Shown here in pieces: positions 8,897 to 16,592 of a stretch of 64,000 nt of DNA (its first letter is position 1; each line of letters opens with the position of its first letter). The stretch spans positions 186,001 through 250,000 of the forward strand of contig NZ_JASDCU010000001.1 of assembly GCF_030407765.1 (NCBI RefSeq). Direction: 5' to 3'. Origin of the DNA: Microbacterium sp. APC 3901. Its GTDB lineage: Bacteria > Actinomycetota > Actinomycetes > Actinomycetales > Microbacteriaceae. Under the pieces are notes generated by a model that saw only the letters and a list, made by a program, of their open reading frames with translations, ran no database searches and was not told the origin of the DNA. A program made the translations under genes and the position numbers.

Positions 8897-9514
8897 ATGG
8901 CCGACACCCGCAGAGGCATGCGGGAGGGGAAGCGATTGCTCTCCCGTCGGATACGCGCCGTGCTCGCGGGCGGACTGGTGTTCGGCGTCGGCGCGACGAT
9001 GACCCTTGCCGCCTGGAACGATTCCGAATACGGCAATGCGACCTTCACCGCCGGGAGGTTCGACATCGTGGGTGCGACCGACGGCGCCACGTTCTCGAGC
9101 CACCCCGCGGGCACTCCGGCGGCGCTGTCGTTCAGCGCACCGTTCTCGGCGATGGCCCCCGGGAACACGACCTACGCGCTGTTCAGCGTGCGCACCGCGA
9201 ATCCGTCGGTGGCGGGAACTCTGCAACTCAGCGTGACCTCGACGGCGGGAACCGGGCTCGGGACGTACCTGCGATACGGGGTGCGGGCGATCGCGGGCAC
9301 GTCCTGCAACAGCACGACGTATGCGGCCGGCACCGCGGTCGTTCCCGACAATTCGCAGATGTCGGTCGGAGGCACCGGGACCCAGGCTGCCGCGGCGAAC
9401 GGCGGGGCAGCCGTGAACTACTGCTTCGCGGTGACGCTGCCGGCTGCGACCGACAACGCCGCCCAGGGCCTGACGGCGATCCAGACGTGGCAGGTCGCCG
9501 GAGTGTCGAGCTGA
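8897..9514 (+). CDS. SipW-dependent-type secreted surface protein B
   Basis: This 205-residue paralogue of the preceding gene starts 3 bases after it. It has a basic N-terminus (MADTRRGMREGKRLLSRR) and the SipW-type signal AVLAGGLVFGVGATMTLAAW, followed by NDSEYGNATFTAG, which is nearly identical to the same stretch in the upstream protein. The mature part is Thr/Ala/Gly-rich and beta-prone, with two cysteines in the pattern SCNST and NYCFAV that recurs in both paralogues. ATG 8897 is chosen because it directly follows the upstream stop. Tandem duplication is the likely origin. It could co-assemble with protein A. Confidence 0.78.
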   Translation: MADTRRGMREGKRLLSRRIRAVLAGGLVFGVGATMTLAAWNDSEYGNATFTAGRFDIVGATDGATFSSHPAGTPAALSFSAPFSAMAPGNTTYALFSVRTANPSVAGTLQLSVTSTAGTGLGTYLRYGVRAIAGTSCNSTTYAAGTAVVPDNSQMSVGGTGTQAAAANGGAAVNYCFAVTLPAATDNAAQGLTAIQTWQVAGVSS

Positions 9515-9551
9515 TGCGCGCGCAGAGCCGCGGATGAACTCGGAGGAGATG

Positions 9552-10184
9552 ATGAGCGCACCGACGAGGCGGAGTCTGCGTGAGCAGGCGGCCACGATCG
9601 GCGAGTCGCCGTCGGCGCCCCCGGGTTCGGCATCCGTGCCGCCCCGTTCGGCGCGGCGAGGCCTCGGCAGCGCCCTCGCCGATGCCCTCCTCTGGGTCGC
9701 GGCCCTCGCCGGACTCGCCTGCATGGTGCTGGTGATCGTCGCACTCACGGCGAACATCACTCTCATCATGTTCCGCACCGGATCCATGGCGCCGACGATT
9801 CCGGCGGGGTCCGTCGCGGTCGTGCAGAGCGTCGCAGCCTCACAGGTGCAGGTCGGTGATGTGGTCACCGTCGATCGAGAGGGCGATCTGCCGGTCACTC
9901 ACCGCGTCACCTCGATCGCCCCCGGTGCGAGCGAGGACGAGCGGATCATCACGATGAGAGGAGACGCCAACGCGGCCGACGATCCGCACCCCTACACCGT
10001 GCAGACGGTGCGCGTCGTGCTGCTCTCGGTTCCGGGCATCGCGACCGTGGTCGTCGCGATGGGCAACCCCTCTGTGCTCGGCGGTCTCACGGTCGTCGCG
10101 ACCGCTCTGGTCGCCTGGGCGTTCTGGCCGCGCTCGACGGCGAGCCCGCGGGCGCGGCGCGAACCGCGCGAGGCCGGCCGATGA
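9552..10184 (+). CDS. sipW: SipW-like signal peptidase I
   Basis: This is a 210-residue membrane serine protease of family S26, ER/archaeal-like subtype. A membrane span covers roughly residues 41-74. The catalytic Ser is in RTGSMAPTI at about residue 78. The subtype-specific catalytic His, in place of the usual Lys, is in THRVTS at about residue 117, and GDAN follows as the third conserved box. A second span lies near the C-terminus. ATG 9552 is chosen because GGAGG lies 5 bases upstream; ATGs at 9534 and 9549 are less well placed. By its position between SipW-type substrates it most likely removes their signal peptides. Confidence 0.85.
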   Translation: MSAPTRRSLREQAATIGESPSAPPGSASVPPRSARRGLGSALADALLWVAALAGLACMVLVIVALTANITLIMFRTGSMAPTIPAGSVAVVQSVAASQVQVGDVVTVDREGDLPVTHRVTSIAPGASEDERIITMRGDANAADDPHPYTVQTVRVVLLSVPGIATVVVAMGNPSVLGGLTVVATALVAWAFWPRSTASPRARREPREAGR

Positions 10185-10822
10185 ACCGGCGGGCGGCGTG
10201 CGGGGTGGGCGTCTCGGCGATCCTCGCCGGAGCGCTGGTCGGGGCGGGGCCCGCGTCGGCGGCCCCGTCGACCCAGGTCGTGCAGGGGGAGGTCCTGCGG
10301 CTGGTCTCGGTCGCCGATTGGGACGCTGCGTCGAGGCTGTCGCCAGGACAGTCGGTGCAGTGGGACGTGACGGTGAGCGCCGAGGCGCCGGACCCGGGGA
10401 CCGTGGTGGTCGGGATCAGCGCGAGAGGGGGTGCGGCGCTCGTGATCGACGTGCTCCGCTGCGCGCAGGAGTGGGGCGAGGGCGGCTGCTCCGAGGGAGA
10501 GGCCGCTCTCGAGTCCGGCTGGTCGATGCCGCGGGACGGCGTCGAAGTGCCGCTCGTCGAGATGGCGGACACAGAGGTCGCGCACCTCAGGCTCGTGATC
10601 GCTCTCGACGGAGAAGATGACGGCACGACGCAGGTGCGCGTCCACGCGCGGGGGGCCGGTGAGTCGGCGAGGATCGGGCCGGACGGAGGGCTGGCGACGA
10701 CGGGCGCGGCACCGTTCGAGCCCTGGCTGATCGGCGGGGCGCTGGCCCTGATCGCGAGCGGGGCCGGGCTGAGCGCGGCCCGGCGTCGTGGCGCGGCCCG
10801 TCCGAGGGAGGGCGAGTCGTGA
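10181..10822 (+). CDS. secreted protein with C-terminal LATTG sorting signal
   Basis: This 213-residue exported protein overlaps the signal peptidase by 4 bases. It has a standard Sec signal (AILAGALVGAGPASAAPS, cleavage near residue 28), a mature domain with two Cys, and a C-terminal tripartite sorting signal. That signal is LATTG at residues 171-175, a hydrophobic segment PWLIGGALALIASGAGL and a basic tail AARRRGAAR. LAxTG is the motif of class E sortases of high-GC Gram-positives, which would link it to peptidoglycan. No sortase gene lies in the window. It may be the cell-wall anchor for the SipW-type subunits; that is inference. Confidence 0.75.
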   Translation: MNRRAACGVGVSAILAGALVGAGPASAAPSTQVVQGEVLRLVSVADWDAASRLSPGQSVQWDVTVSAEAPDPGTVVVGISARGGAALVIDVLRCAQEWGEGGCSEGEAALESGWSMPRDGVEVPLVEMADTEVAHLRLVIALDGEDDGTTQVRVHARGAGESARIGPDGGLATTGAAPFEPWLIGGALALIASGAGLSAARRRGAARPREGES

Positions 10823-11342
10823 CCGGCCGACGCGGCCGGCGGATCCTCGCCGGCGTCGCGGGGGCGGCGCTCCTCCTGGGAGTCGGCATGGCACCGACGG
10901 TTCGCATGACCGAGGCGGCGTTCGGTGACACCGACCACGCGAGGACGACCATCACCGCGCTGCGTCTCGCACCGCCCCAGGTCACCGGCTTCTCCTCGTG
11001 CATCCGCCCTCCGCTGATCGGTGGTTCGTTCATGAAGATCGTCTTCCAGTGGCCCAACGCCTCGGCGCCGTACTCCACCATGACATCGTCGAACGTGCAG
11101 TGGCGCGTCGGCACGACGGTGATCGTCCCCACAGTCACCGGGCCGGATGCGCAGGGCAGGTACACGGCGGACATCACGACGGGATTGCTCTCGGGGTGCT
11201 CGGGTCGTTGCTGGGCGCCGACGTCGTCCTCGAGATGCGGACGACCTATTCGGGGTGGACCTCGCCCGGAGTCACGACGGCGACGTACAACGCTCCACTG
11301 CTCGCGGGCGCGCCGACCTGCACTCCGGCGAACGGTGCCTAG
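10819..11342 (+). pseudogene. SipW-type secreted protein, broken by a one-base frameshift
   Basis: The gene starts at ATG 10819, overlapping the LATTG protein by 4 bases. Its signal region is RILAGVAGAALLLGVG followed by MTEAAFGDTDHARTT, the SipW-type pattern. Frame 1 reads sensibly to ADITTGLLSG and then becomes low quality. The matching continuation, VLGSLLGADVVLEMRTTYSG to a stop at 11340-11342, is in the -1 frame. Adding one G to the run GGGG at 11193-11196 restores a continuous protein of about 174 residues ending TCTPANGA. The cause is either a real one-base deletion or a homopolymer sequencing error. The intact product would be the fourth exported protein of this operon. Confidence 0.75.
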
Positions 11343-12031
11343 TCTGCGAGCGCGAGCGCGCGGAAGGCGTCGCGCTCGCGAAGGTGCTCGCGGCGGCTGG
11401 CCGCGGCGGCGGCCGCGGCATCCGCGATCCGTGTCGGCACCTGCATGCCGGTGGTCCGTCGGTACAGCTCGTCGATGAGGTCGGTGGCCAGGCCGACGAG
11501 CTTCGCGATCTCGCGGTCGTCGCGGTCGATCCAGACGCAGCGGGGCTCATCGTGGATCGGAGCGAAGTCGACGTGCTCCTCCCAGACGAACAGGGTGCGC
11601 TCGGCCCCGAGCACGTGCTGCTGCCACCAGATCTGGCGGAGGTAGGTGCGGGGGATGCCGCGGAAAGCCTTGTTCGTGGTCTTGATCTCGGCGAGCTTGA
11701 CGCGGCCGTCTGCGTCGACGGCGATGCCGTCGGGGGTCGCGAGGTGGCGATGCTCGACCTCGGCGCGGAACAGGGCGGACGAGGGCAGGATGCCGTGGGT
11801 CGCCGCCACCCAGGCGGCGATCTCGGGCTCGCGGCGCCGTCCGTGATCGGTGTACGCGTTGCCCCCGAAGCGGGGGCCACCGCCGAGCTTCGAGTCGGCC
11901 GCGCGCGCGATCGACCTCTCGCTCGTGAGTCCGGCGACGTCCGTGGCGGTGATCCCGCGCGAACGTGCCCTCATCCAGGCCACGCGGTCACGGGAGTCCG
12001 CGACGATGCGAGCTTGGAGTTCGGGGGTCAC
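11339..12031 (-). CDS. YqaJ-like (lambda exonuclease fold) nuclease family protein
   Basis: This 230-residue protein has the features of the YqaJ/lambda-exonuclease PD-(D/E)XK fold. SRGITATDVAGL lies near the N-terminus, GRRREPEIAAW carries a conserved acidic residue, PDGIAVDADGRVKLAEIKTT supplies the D...ExK active site, and YLRQIWWQQHVLGAE is the helix that follows. It would degrade or process DNA ends. No recombinase partner or phage gene is adjacent, so this looks like a resident chromosomal copy. GTG 12031 is preceded on its strand by TACCCT exactly six bases upstream, suggesting a leaderless mRNA. It is convergent with the SipW operon, and the stop codons overlap. Confidence 0.75.
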   Translation of the reverse strand: MTPELQARIVADSRDRVAWMRARSRGITATDVAGLTSERSIARAADSKLGGGPRFGGNAYTDHGRRREPEIAAWVAATHGILPSSALFRAEVEHRHLATPDGIAVDADGRVKLAEIKTTNKAFRGIPRTYLRQIWWQQHVLGAERTLFVWEEHVDFAPIHDEPRCVWIDRDDREIAKLVGLATDLIDELYRRTTGMQVPTRIADAAAAAAASRREHLRERDAFRALALAD

Positions 12032-12119
12032 CTATCGAGGGTAACCCCGGTCGCCGACTCTCACTCCCGCACACGCCGCCCTGCGGCATCCATCGCACAC
12101 TCTCCGCGTCGGCGACTGG

Positions 12120-13484
12120 TCAGTCGAGCGTCGGCCACCCCTGCGGGCCGGAGGAACCGGCGACGTAGTCGTCGAGCGGCACATCGCCCCGCCGCCACGC
12201 CTCGAGGACCGGGGCCACGATGCGCCAGGACTGTTCGGCGGCGTCGCCGCGCACCGCCAGCATCGGATCGCCGTCCAGGACTCCGGACAGCACCTCGGCG
12301 TAGGCCTTGAGCGCGCCTTCGCCGAGCTCGGCCGACAGGGTCGCCCGCTCCAGCTCGAACGGGTCTTCCGACGCGTTGAGGTTCAGCTCGAGCGACATCC
12401 GGTCCGGGCCGAGCGAGAACCGCAGGACGGCGCCGTCCGACGTGCCGGTGAGTCCCCGAGGCAGGTGGCGGACCGGGCGGAAGCGCACGACGATCTCTCT
12501 GGCGGGCGTGCCGAGGGCTTTGCCGGAGCGCAGTCGGAACGGGATCCCCGCCCACCGGGCGTTGCGCACCTCGAACGTCGCCTCGGCGAGAGTCTCGGTC
12601 TGGCGGTCCGGATCGACCCCGGGCTCGTCGACGTACGACGGCTTCGCTGTGCCGTCGACCTCTCCGGCGGTGTATCGGGCGCGGCGAGACGACGCCACAG
12701 GATCGTCGCCCCACACGGTGGTCGCGCGCAGCACCGCGCCGGTCGCGGCACGGAACTCGATCTCGTCGAGAGTGGCGGGCTCTTCCATCGCGAGCACGGC
12801 GAGCACTTGGAGCAAGTGGCTCTGGATCATGTCGACCAGCGCGCCCGCCTTGTCGTAGTAGCCCGCTCGTCCCTCCAGCGCCAGTGACTCGTCGTAGACG
12901 ATGTCGACGGATTCGATGCTCTCGGCCGACCAGAGCGGTTCGAGGATGCGGTTCGCGAACCGCGCCCCGAGCAGATTCAGTGTGGTCGAGCGGCCCAGGA
13001 AGTGGTCGACGCGGAAGACCTGGCTCTCCGGCACGAGCGCGGTCAGCGCGCGGTTCAGCTCTCGAGCCCCCGCCTCGTCCGTGCCGAAGGGCTTCTCCAT
13101 GACGAGCATCGCGCCCGAGGGCAGCATGTCGGGAGTGAGCGTCGCGATGCACGCTGCCGCGACCGAGGGAGGCACTGCGAAGTAGACGGCGACCTGACCG
13201 GTGAGCCCACCCAGCAGCGAGCGCAGGTCATCGGCGCGCGTGATGTCGGTGCGCAGATACGTGGCATCGACGCGAGCTGCCGCGGCCTCGGCGCCCATCG
13301 AGGCGAAGGCCGTCTCGACGACCGTCTGCAGCTCGGCATCCGTCCATTCCTCACGGTCGGTGCCGATGATCCGCACCGAGCGCGTGGGCTCCCTCGTCAG
13401 CAGCTGGCCCAGAGCGGGCAGGAGGAGGCGAGAGGTGAGGTCGCCACCCGCTCCGAGGATCACCAGCGTCGTCGCGTCGGTCAT
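12120..13484 (-). CDS. glucose-6-phosphate dehydrogenase paralogue
   Basis: This 454-residue protein of the G6PDH family oxidises glucose 6-phosphate to 6-phosphogluconolactone with NAD(P). The nucleotide-binding motif is GAGGDLTSR near residue 12 (usually GATGDLxxR), EKPFG sits near residue 130, and the catalytic block reads RVDHFLGR near residue 160. The general-base His is present, but the substrate-binding Lys of the usual RIDHYLGK is Arg here. Total length is shorter than typical Zwf (about 490-510). It may therefore be a divergent or substrate-shifted paralogue. TACGGT lies six bases before its ATG, giving a leaderless start. It is divergent from the GH15 gene, 49 bases away. Confidence 0.82.
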   Translation of the reverse strand: MTDATTLVILGAGGDLTSRLLLPALGQLLTREPTRSVRIIGTDREEWTDAELQTVVETAFASMGAEAAAARVDATYLRTDITRADDLRSLLGGLTGQVAVYFAVPPSVAAACIATLTPDMLPSGAMLVMEKPFGTDEAGARELNRALTALVPESQVFRVDHFLGRSTTLNLLGARFANRILEPLWSAESIESVDIVYDESLALEGRAGYYDKAGALVDMIQSHLLQVLAVLAMEEPATLDEIEFRAATGAVLRATTVWGDDPVASSRRARYTAGEVDGTAKPSYVDEPGVDPDRQTETLAEATFEVRNARWAGIPFRLRSGKALGTPAREIVVRFRPVRHLPRGLTGTSDGAVLRFSLGPDRMSLELNLNASEDPFELERATLSAELGEGALKAYAEVLSGVLDGDPMLAVRGDAAEQSWRIVAPVLEAWRRGDVPLDDYVAGSSGPQGWPTLD

Positions 13485-13490
13485 GTTCTC

Positions 13491-13533
13491 ACCGTATCGC
13501 TCCGACCCCGGGCGAACATGTCAGACTCGATCG
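13491..13533. promoter_or_regulatory. divergent leaderless promoters of G6PDH paralogue and GH15 gene
   Basis: The 49-base divergent spacer carries TACGGT on the reverse strand (13491-13496), six bases from the G6PDH ATG. It carries CAGACT on the forward strand (13522-13527), six bases from the GH15 ATG. The two genes are thus likely fired from overlapping promoters and coregulated. Confidence 0.5.
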
Positions 13534-15327
13534 ATGCCCGCACCGATCGAGGACTACGCCCTGCTCAGCGACTGCCGCACCGGCGCGCTCGTCTCGAAGG
13601 AGGGCAGCATCGACTGGCTCTGTCTCCCTCGCTTCGATGCTCCCTCGCTGTTCGGGGCGCTGCTGGGCGAGGCGAGCAACGGATGCTGGAGTCTGCGCCC
13701 GCTCGACGCGACGGCGACCTCGCAGCGGCACTACGTGTCGGACACGTTCATCCTCGTCACACGCTGGGAGACGGCCGACGGCGTCGCCGAAGTGCAGGAG
13801 TTCATGCCCCTGCATCCTTCGCGCAGCGATGTGGTGCGCCGGATCGTCGGCATCGAAGGTCAGGTCGAGTTCGTCACCGAGCTGCGGCTGCACTTCGACT
13901 ACTCACGCAGGCTCCCCTGGGTGCGGCAGGTGGGCACGAGCGAGGAGCCGGCACTGCGCGCGACGGCCGGACCCGAGGCCGTGATCGTGCGGGGAGTGCG
14001 GCTCATCGCGGAGGATCATCGGCACCGGGCGACCTTCACCGTGTCGGCAGACGAGGTCCGCGACCTGACGCTCAGCTGGTTCCCCTCGCACGAGCATGCG
14101 CCGTCGCCGCTCGATGTCGACGCTGCGATCGCCGGGACGCGATCCTGGTGGCAGGGGTGGGCGAGCGGGATCAGGCACGACGGAGATCACCGCGATGTGG
14201 TCGTGCGCTCGTTGCTCGTGCTGCGGGCACTCACGAACAAGGACACGGGCGGAATCGTGGCTGCGGCGACGACATCGCTGCCGGAGGAGTTCGGCGGCTC
14301 GCGCAACTGGGACTACCGCTTCGTCTGGCTGCGGGATGCCGCGCTGACGCTCGAGGCCCTCATCGCGCACGGGTTCCTCACCGAGGCGCACCACTGGCGA
14401 CGCTGGCTGCTGCGGGCCGTCGCCGGTGAGCCGAAGGAGGTGCAGATCATGTACGGGATCGCCGGAGAGCGCGATCTCATCGAACGCGAGCTCACGAGCC
14501 TGCCCGGCTACGGAGGCGCCGCACCGGTGCGGATCGGCAACGGCGCGGTCGACCAATACCAGGGCGACGTGATCGGCGAGGTGCTGGTCGCGCTCGAGTG
14601 CGCCCGGATCGCCGGCCTCGAGGAGGGCGACTTCTCGTGGCCGCTGCAGCGCGCGCTCATCGAACAGGTGATCGCCTCGATCGAGCGCCCCGACAACGGC
14701 ATCTGGGAGATCCGGGGGGAGCCGCAGTGGTTCACCCACTCCCGGGTCATGATGTGGGCGGCGCTCGACCGCGGTGTCCGCGCCGTGCGGGAGCACGGCC
14801 TCCCGGGTGACGCCGATCGATGGGCGGCGGTCCGCGACGGGCTGCGCCGCGAGATCGACGGTCGTGGAATCGAGGCAGAACAGGGGTATTTCACTCAGCA
14901 TTACGGCTCGACCGAGGTCGACGCCTCGTTGCTCGTGCTTCCGCAGGTCGGATACTGCGCGCCCGACGACCCTCGGATGATCCGCACCGTGGAGCAGATC
15001 GAGCGCGCGCTGCTCACGGACGGATTCGTCCGACGCTACCGGACGGAGTCGGGTGTCGACGGACTCGATGGGGGAGAGCATCCCTTCATCGCGTGCAGCT
15101 TCTGGCTGGTCGAGCAGTACGCGACGAGCGGGCGCATCGACGAGGCCCGCGACCTGATGACACGCGTGGTCGACATGGCGAACGACCTCGGCCTGCTGTC
15201 GGAGGAGTACGACGTCGCGAACGCGCGACAGGCGGGCAACACCCCGCAGGCTCTCTCGCACCTGAGCCTCATCCGCGCTGCAGACGCGCTCGCCGGCCAC
15301 GGAGGGCGCGCAGCGCACCGGCGGTGA
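13534..15327 (+). CDS. glycoside hydrolase family 15 protein (glucoamylase/trehalase-like)
   Basis: This 597-residue cytoplasmic protein with no signal peptide is of the two-domain bacterial GH15 type. The N-terminal beta domain begins IEDYALLSDCRTGALVS and SIDWLCLPRFDAPSLFG, the standard opening. The alpha/alpha-barrel part has RNWDYRFVWLRDAALTL, QYQGDVIGEVL with the predicted acid Glu, and GGEHPFIACSFWL with the predicted base Glu. In actinobacteria such proteins hydrolyse trehalose or short alpha-glucans; the substrate here is inferred. Its divergent neighbour, a G6PDH paralogue, fits a route from released glucose into the pentose phosphate pathway. No Shine-Dalgarno site is seen. Confidence 0.88.
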   Translation: MPAPIEDYALLSDCRTGALVSKEGSIDWLCLPRFDAPSLFGALLGEASNGCWSLRPLDATATSQRHYVSDTFILVTRWETADGVAEVQEFMPLHPSRSDVVRRIVGIEGQVEFVTELRLHFDYSRRLPWVRQVGTSEEPALRATAGPEAVIVRGVRLIAEDHRHRATFTVSADEVRDLTLSWFPSHEHAPSPLDVDAAIAGTRSWWQGWASGIRHDGDHRDVVVRSLLVLRALTNKDTGGIVAAATTSLPEEFGGSRNWDYRFVWLRDAALTLEALIAHGFLTEAHHWRRWLLRAVAGEPKEVQIMYGIAGERDLIERELTSLPGYGGAAPVRIGNGAVDQYQGDVIGEVLVALECARIAGLEEGDFSWPLQRALIEQVIASIERPDNGIWEIRGEPQWFTHSRVMMWAALDRGVRAVREHGLPGDADRWAAVRDGLRREIDGRGIEAEQGYFTQHYGSTEVDASLLVLPQVGYCAPDDPRMIRTVEQIERALLTDGFVRRYRTESGVDGLDGGEHPFIACSFWLVEQYATSGRIDEARDLMTRVVDMANDLGLLSEEYDVANARQAGNTPQALSHLSLIRAADALAGHGGRAAHRR

Positions 15328-15339
15328 GTCTTGGCCGAT

Positions 15340-15369
15340 TTGGGAACGCGGGATGCGGTGAGGTAGAGT
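15340..15369 (+). promoter_or_regulatory. promoter of rplJ-rplL
   Basis: TTGGGA (15340-15345) and TAGAGT (15364-15369) are separated by 18 bases, just after the GH15 stop. The transcript would carry a leader of about 185 bases before rplJ, containing the hairpin annotated next. Confidence 0.6.
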
Positions 15370-15464
15370 CATAGCAACCGAAGACCGCTGGTCATCGTCA
15401 TGCGTGCGAACGCGAGACGATCGAAGCTCTGCTCAGCAGGGGCCCGCGCAGGACACGAACTTCC

Positions 15465-15494
15465 AAAGCTCCGTGCGCTTGCGCCGGAGCTTTT
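15465..15494 (+). terminator. terminator-like hairpin in the rplJ leader
   Basis: AAAGCTCCG pairs with CGGAGCTTT, the interior GCGC-TT-GCGC also pairs, and the hairpin is followed by TTTTCTGTT. It sits roughly 70 bases upstream of rplJ and downstream of the rplJ promoter. It therefore looks like an attenuator in the ribosomal-protein leader, probably tied to L10 autoregulation. Read-through control from the GH15 gene is an alternative. Confidence 0.65.
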
Positions 15495-15562
15495 CTGTTG
15501 CATGCGGTCAAGGGTCGGTGCCTCACCGCCGTGAGGCGCCTCGTACACACCAAGGAGTGACC

Positions 15563-16051
15563 ATGGCGCAGAAGGACGCATCGGTCGCCGAGCTCACGAA
15601 GTCATTCGAGAACTCGACTGCCGTTCTGCTGACCGAGTACCGCGGTCTGACGGTTGCCCAGCTCAAGGAGCTGCGCAACAGCATCCGTCAGGACGCTGAG
15701 TACGCCGTGGTGAAGAACACGCTGACCAAGATCGCCGCCAACAAGGCTGGCATCACCGCGCTGGACGACGACCTCAAGGGTCCGTCGGCCGTCGCGTTCG
15801 TGCACGGTGACTTCGTCGCCACTGCCAAGGCTCTTCGTGACTTCGCCAAGGCCAACCCGCTTCTCGTGATCAAGTCGGGCATCTTCGAGGGCAACGCCCT
15901 CTCTGCCGACGAGGTCAACAAGTACGCCGCGCTGGAGAGCCGTGAGGTTCTGCTGGCGAAGGCTGCGGGCATGATGAAGGCCACGATGGGCAAGGCTGCC
16001 GCCACCATCGATGCTCTTCGCGAAAAGCTGGAGACCGCTGAGGCCGCGTAA
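15563..16051 (+). CDS. rplJ: 50S ribosomal protein L10
   Basis: L10 anchors the L7/L12 dimers at the ribosomal stalk. The 162-residue protein has the typical [20 protein letters not shown] and [20 protein letters not shown] regions and an Ala-rich C-terminal helix that would bind L7/L12. The start is supported by AAGGAG nine bases before the ATG. It is followed after 50 bases by rplL. Confidence 0.98.
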   Translation: MAQKDASVAELTKSFENSTAVLLTEYRGLTVAQLKELRNSIRQDAEYAVVKNTLTKIAANKAGITALDDDLKGPSAVAFVHGDFVATAKALRDFAKANPLLVIKSGIFEGNALSADEVNKYAALESREVLLAKAAGMMKATMGKAAATIDALREKLETAEAA

Positions 16052-16101
16052 GCGACCTGACGTTCTCGTTCAACAAACCCCATCTATCTAGGAGATACAT
16101 C

Positions 16102-16479
16102 ATGGCTAAGCTCACCACTGAGGAGCTGCTCGAGCAGTTCGCCGGCCTGACCCTCGTCGAGCTCAACGACTTCGTCAAGGCGTTCGAGGAGAAGTTCGAG
16201 GTCACCGCTGCTGCCCCCGTCGCCGTTGCCGGCGCAGGCGGCGGCGCTGCTGAAGAGGTTGAGGAGAAGGACTCCTTCGACGTCATCCTCGAGGCTGCGG
16301 GCGACAAGAAGATCCAGGTCATCAAGACCGTCCGCGAGCTCACCTCGCTCGGTCTCGGCGAGGCCAAGGCCGTCGTCGACGGCGCTCCCAAGGCCGTGCT
16401 CGAGGGCGCGAACAAGGAAGCCGCCGAGAAGGCCAAGGCTGCTCTCGAAGAGGCAGGCGCCACGGTTACCCTCAAGTAA
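16102..16479 (+). CDS. rplL: 50S ribosomal protein L7/L12
   Basis: This is the 125-residue acidic stalk protein that recruits translation GTPases. The N-terminal dimerisation helix ([20 protein letters not shown]) is followed by an Ala/Gly/Val-rich hinge around residues 35-52. The C-terminal domain contains [20 protein letters not shown], the factor-binding surface. AGGAG precedes the ATG. It closes the rplJ-rplL operon before a strong terminator. Confidence 0.98.
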   Translation: MAKLTTEELLEQFAGLTLVELNDFVKAFEEKFEVTAAAPVAVAGAGGGAAEEVEEKDSFDVILEAAGDKKIQVIKTVRELTSLGLGEAKAVVDGAPKAVLEGANKEAAEKAKAALEEAGATVTLK

Positions 16480-16532
16480 TCCGTTCCGGGTCGCGGCGTG
16501 ACGCCTCGACCCGGAAGCGTCTGAACGCTTCA

Positions 16533-16562
16533 CGAAAGCCCCGGGTTCGCCCGGGGCTTTCG
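16533..16562 (+). terminator. hairpin terminator after rplL
   Basis: The perfect 13-bp stem CGAAAGCCCCGGG / CCCGGGGCTTTCG has a TTCG tetraloop. The T-tract is inside the stem foot rather than after it. It sits between rplL and the convergent lacI-type gene and may serve both. Confidence 0.85.
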
Positions 16563-16592
16563 TGCGTCCGGAGCCGGGCGATGACGTCGGGG

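Noticed and set aside
11147..12310. Forward open frame across the nuclease and into the G6PDH region
   Set aside because: It is antisense to two supported genes and begins inside the frameshifted SipW gene; no domain is seen.
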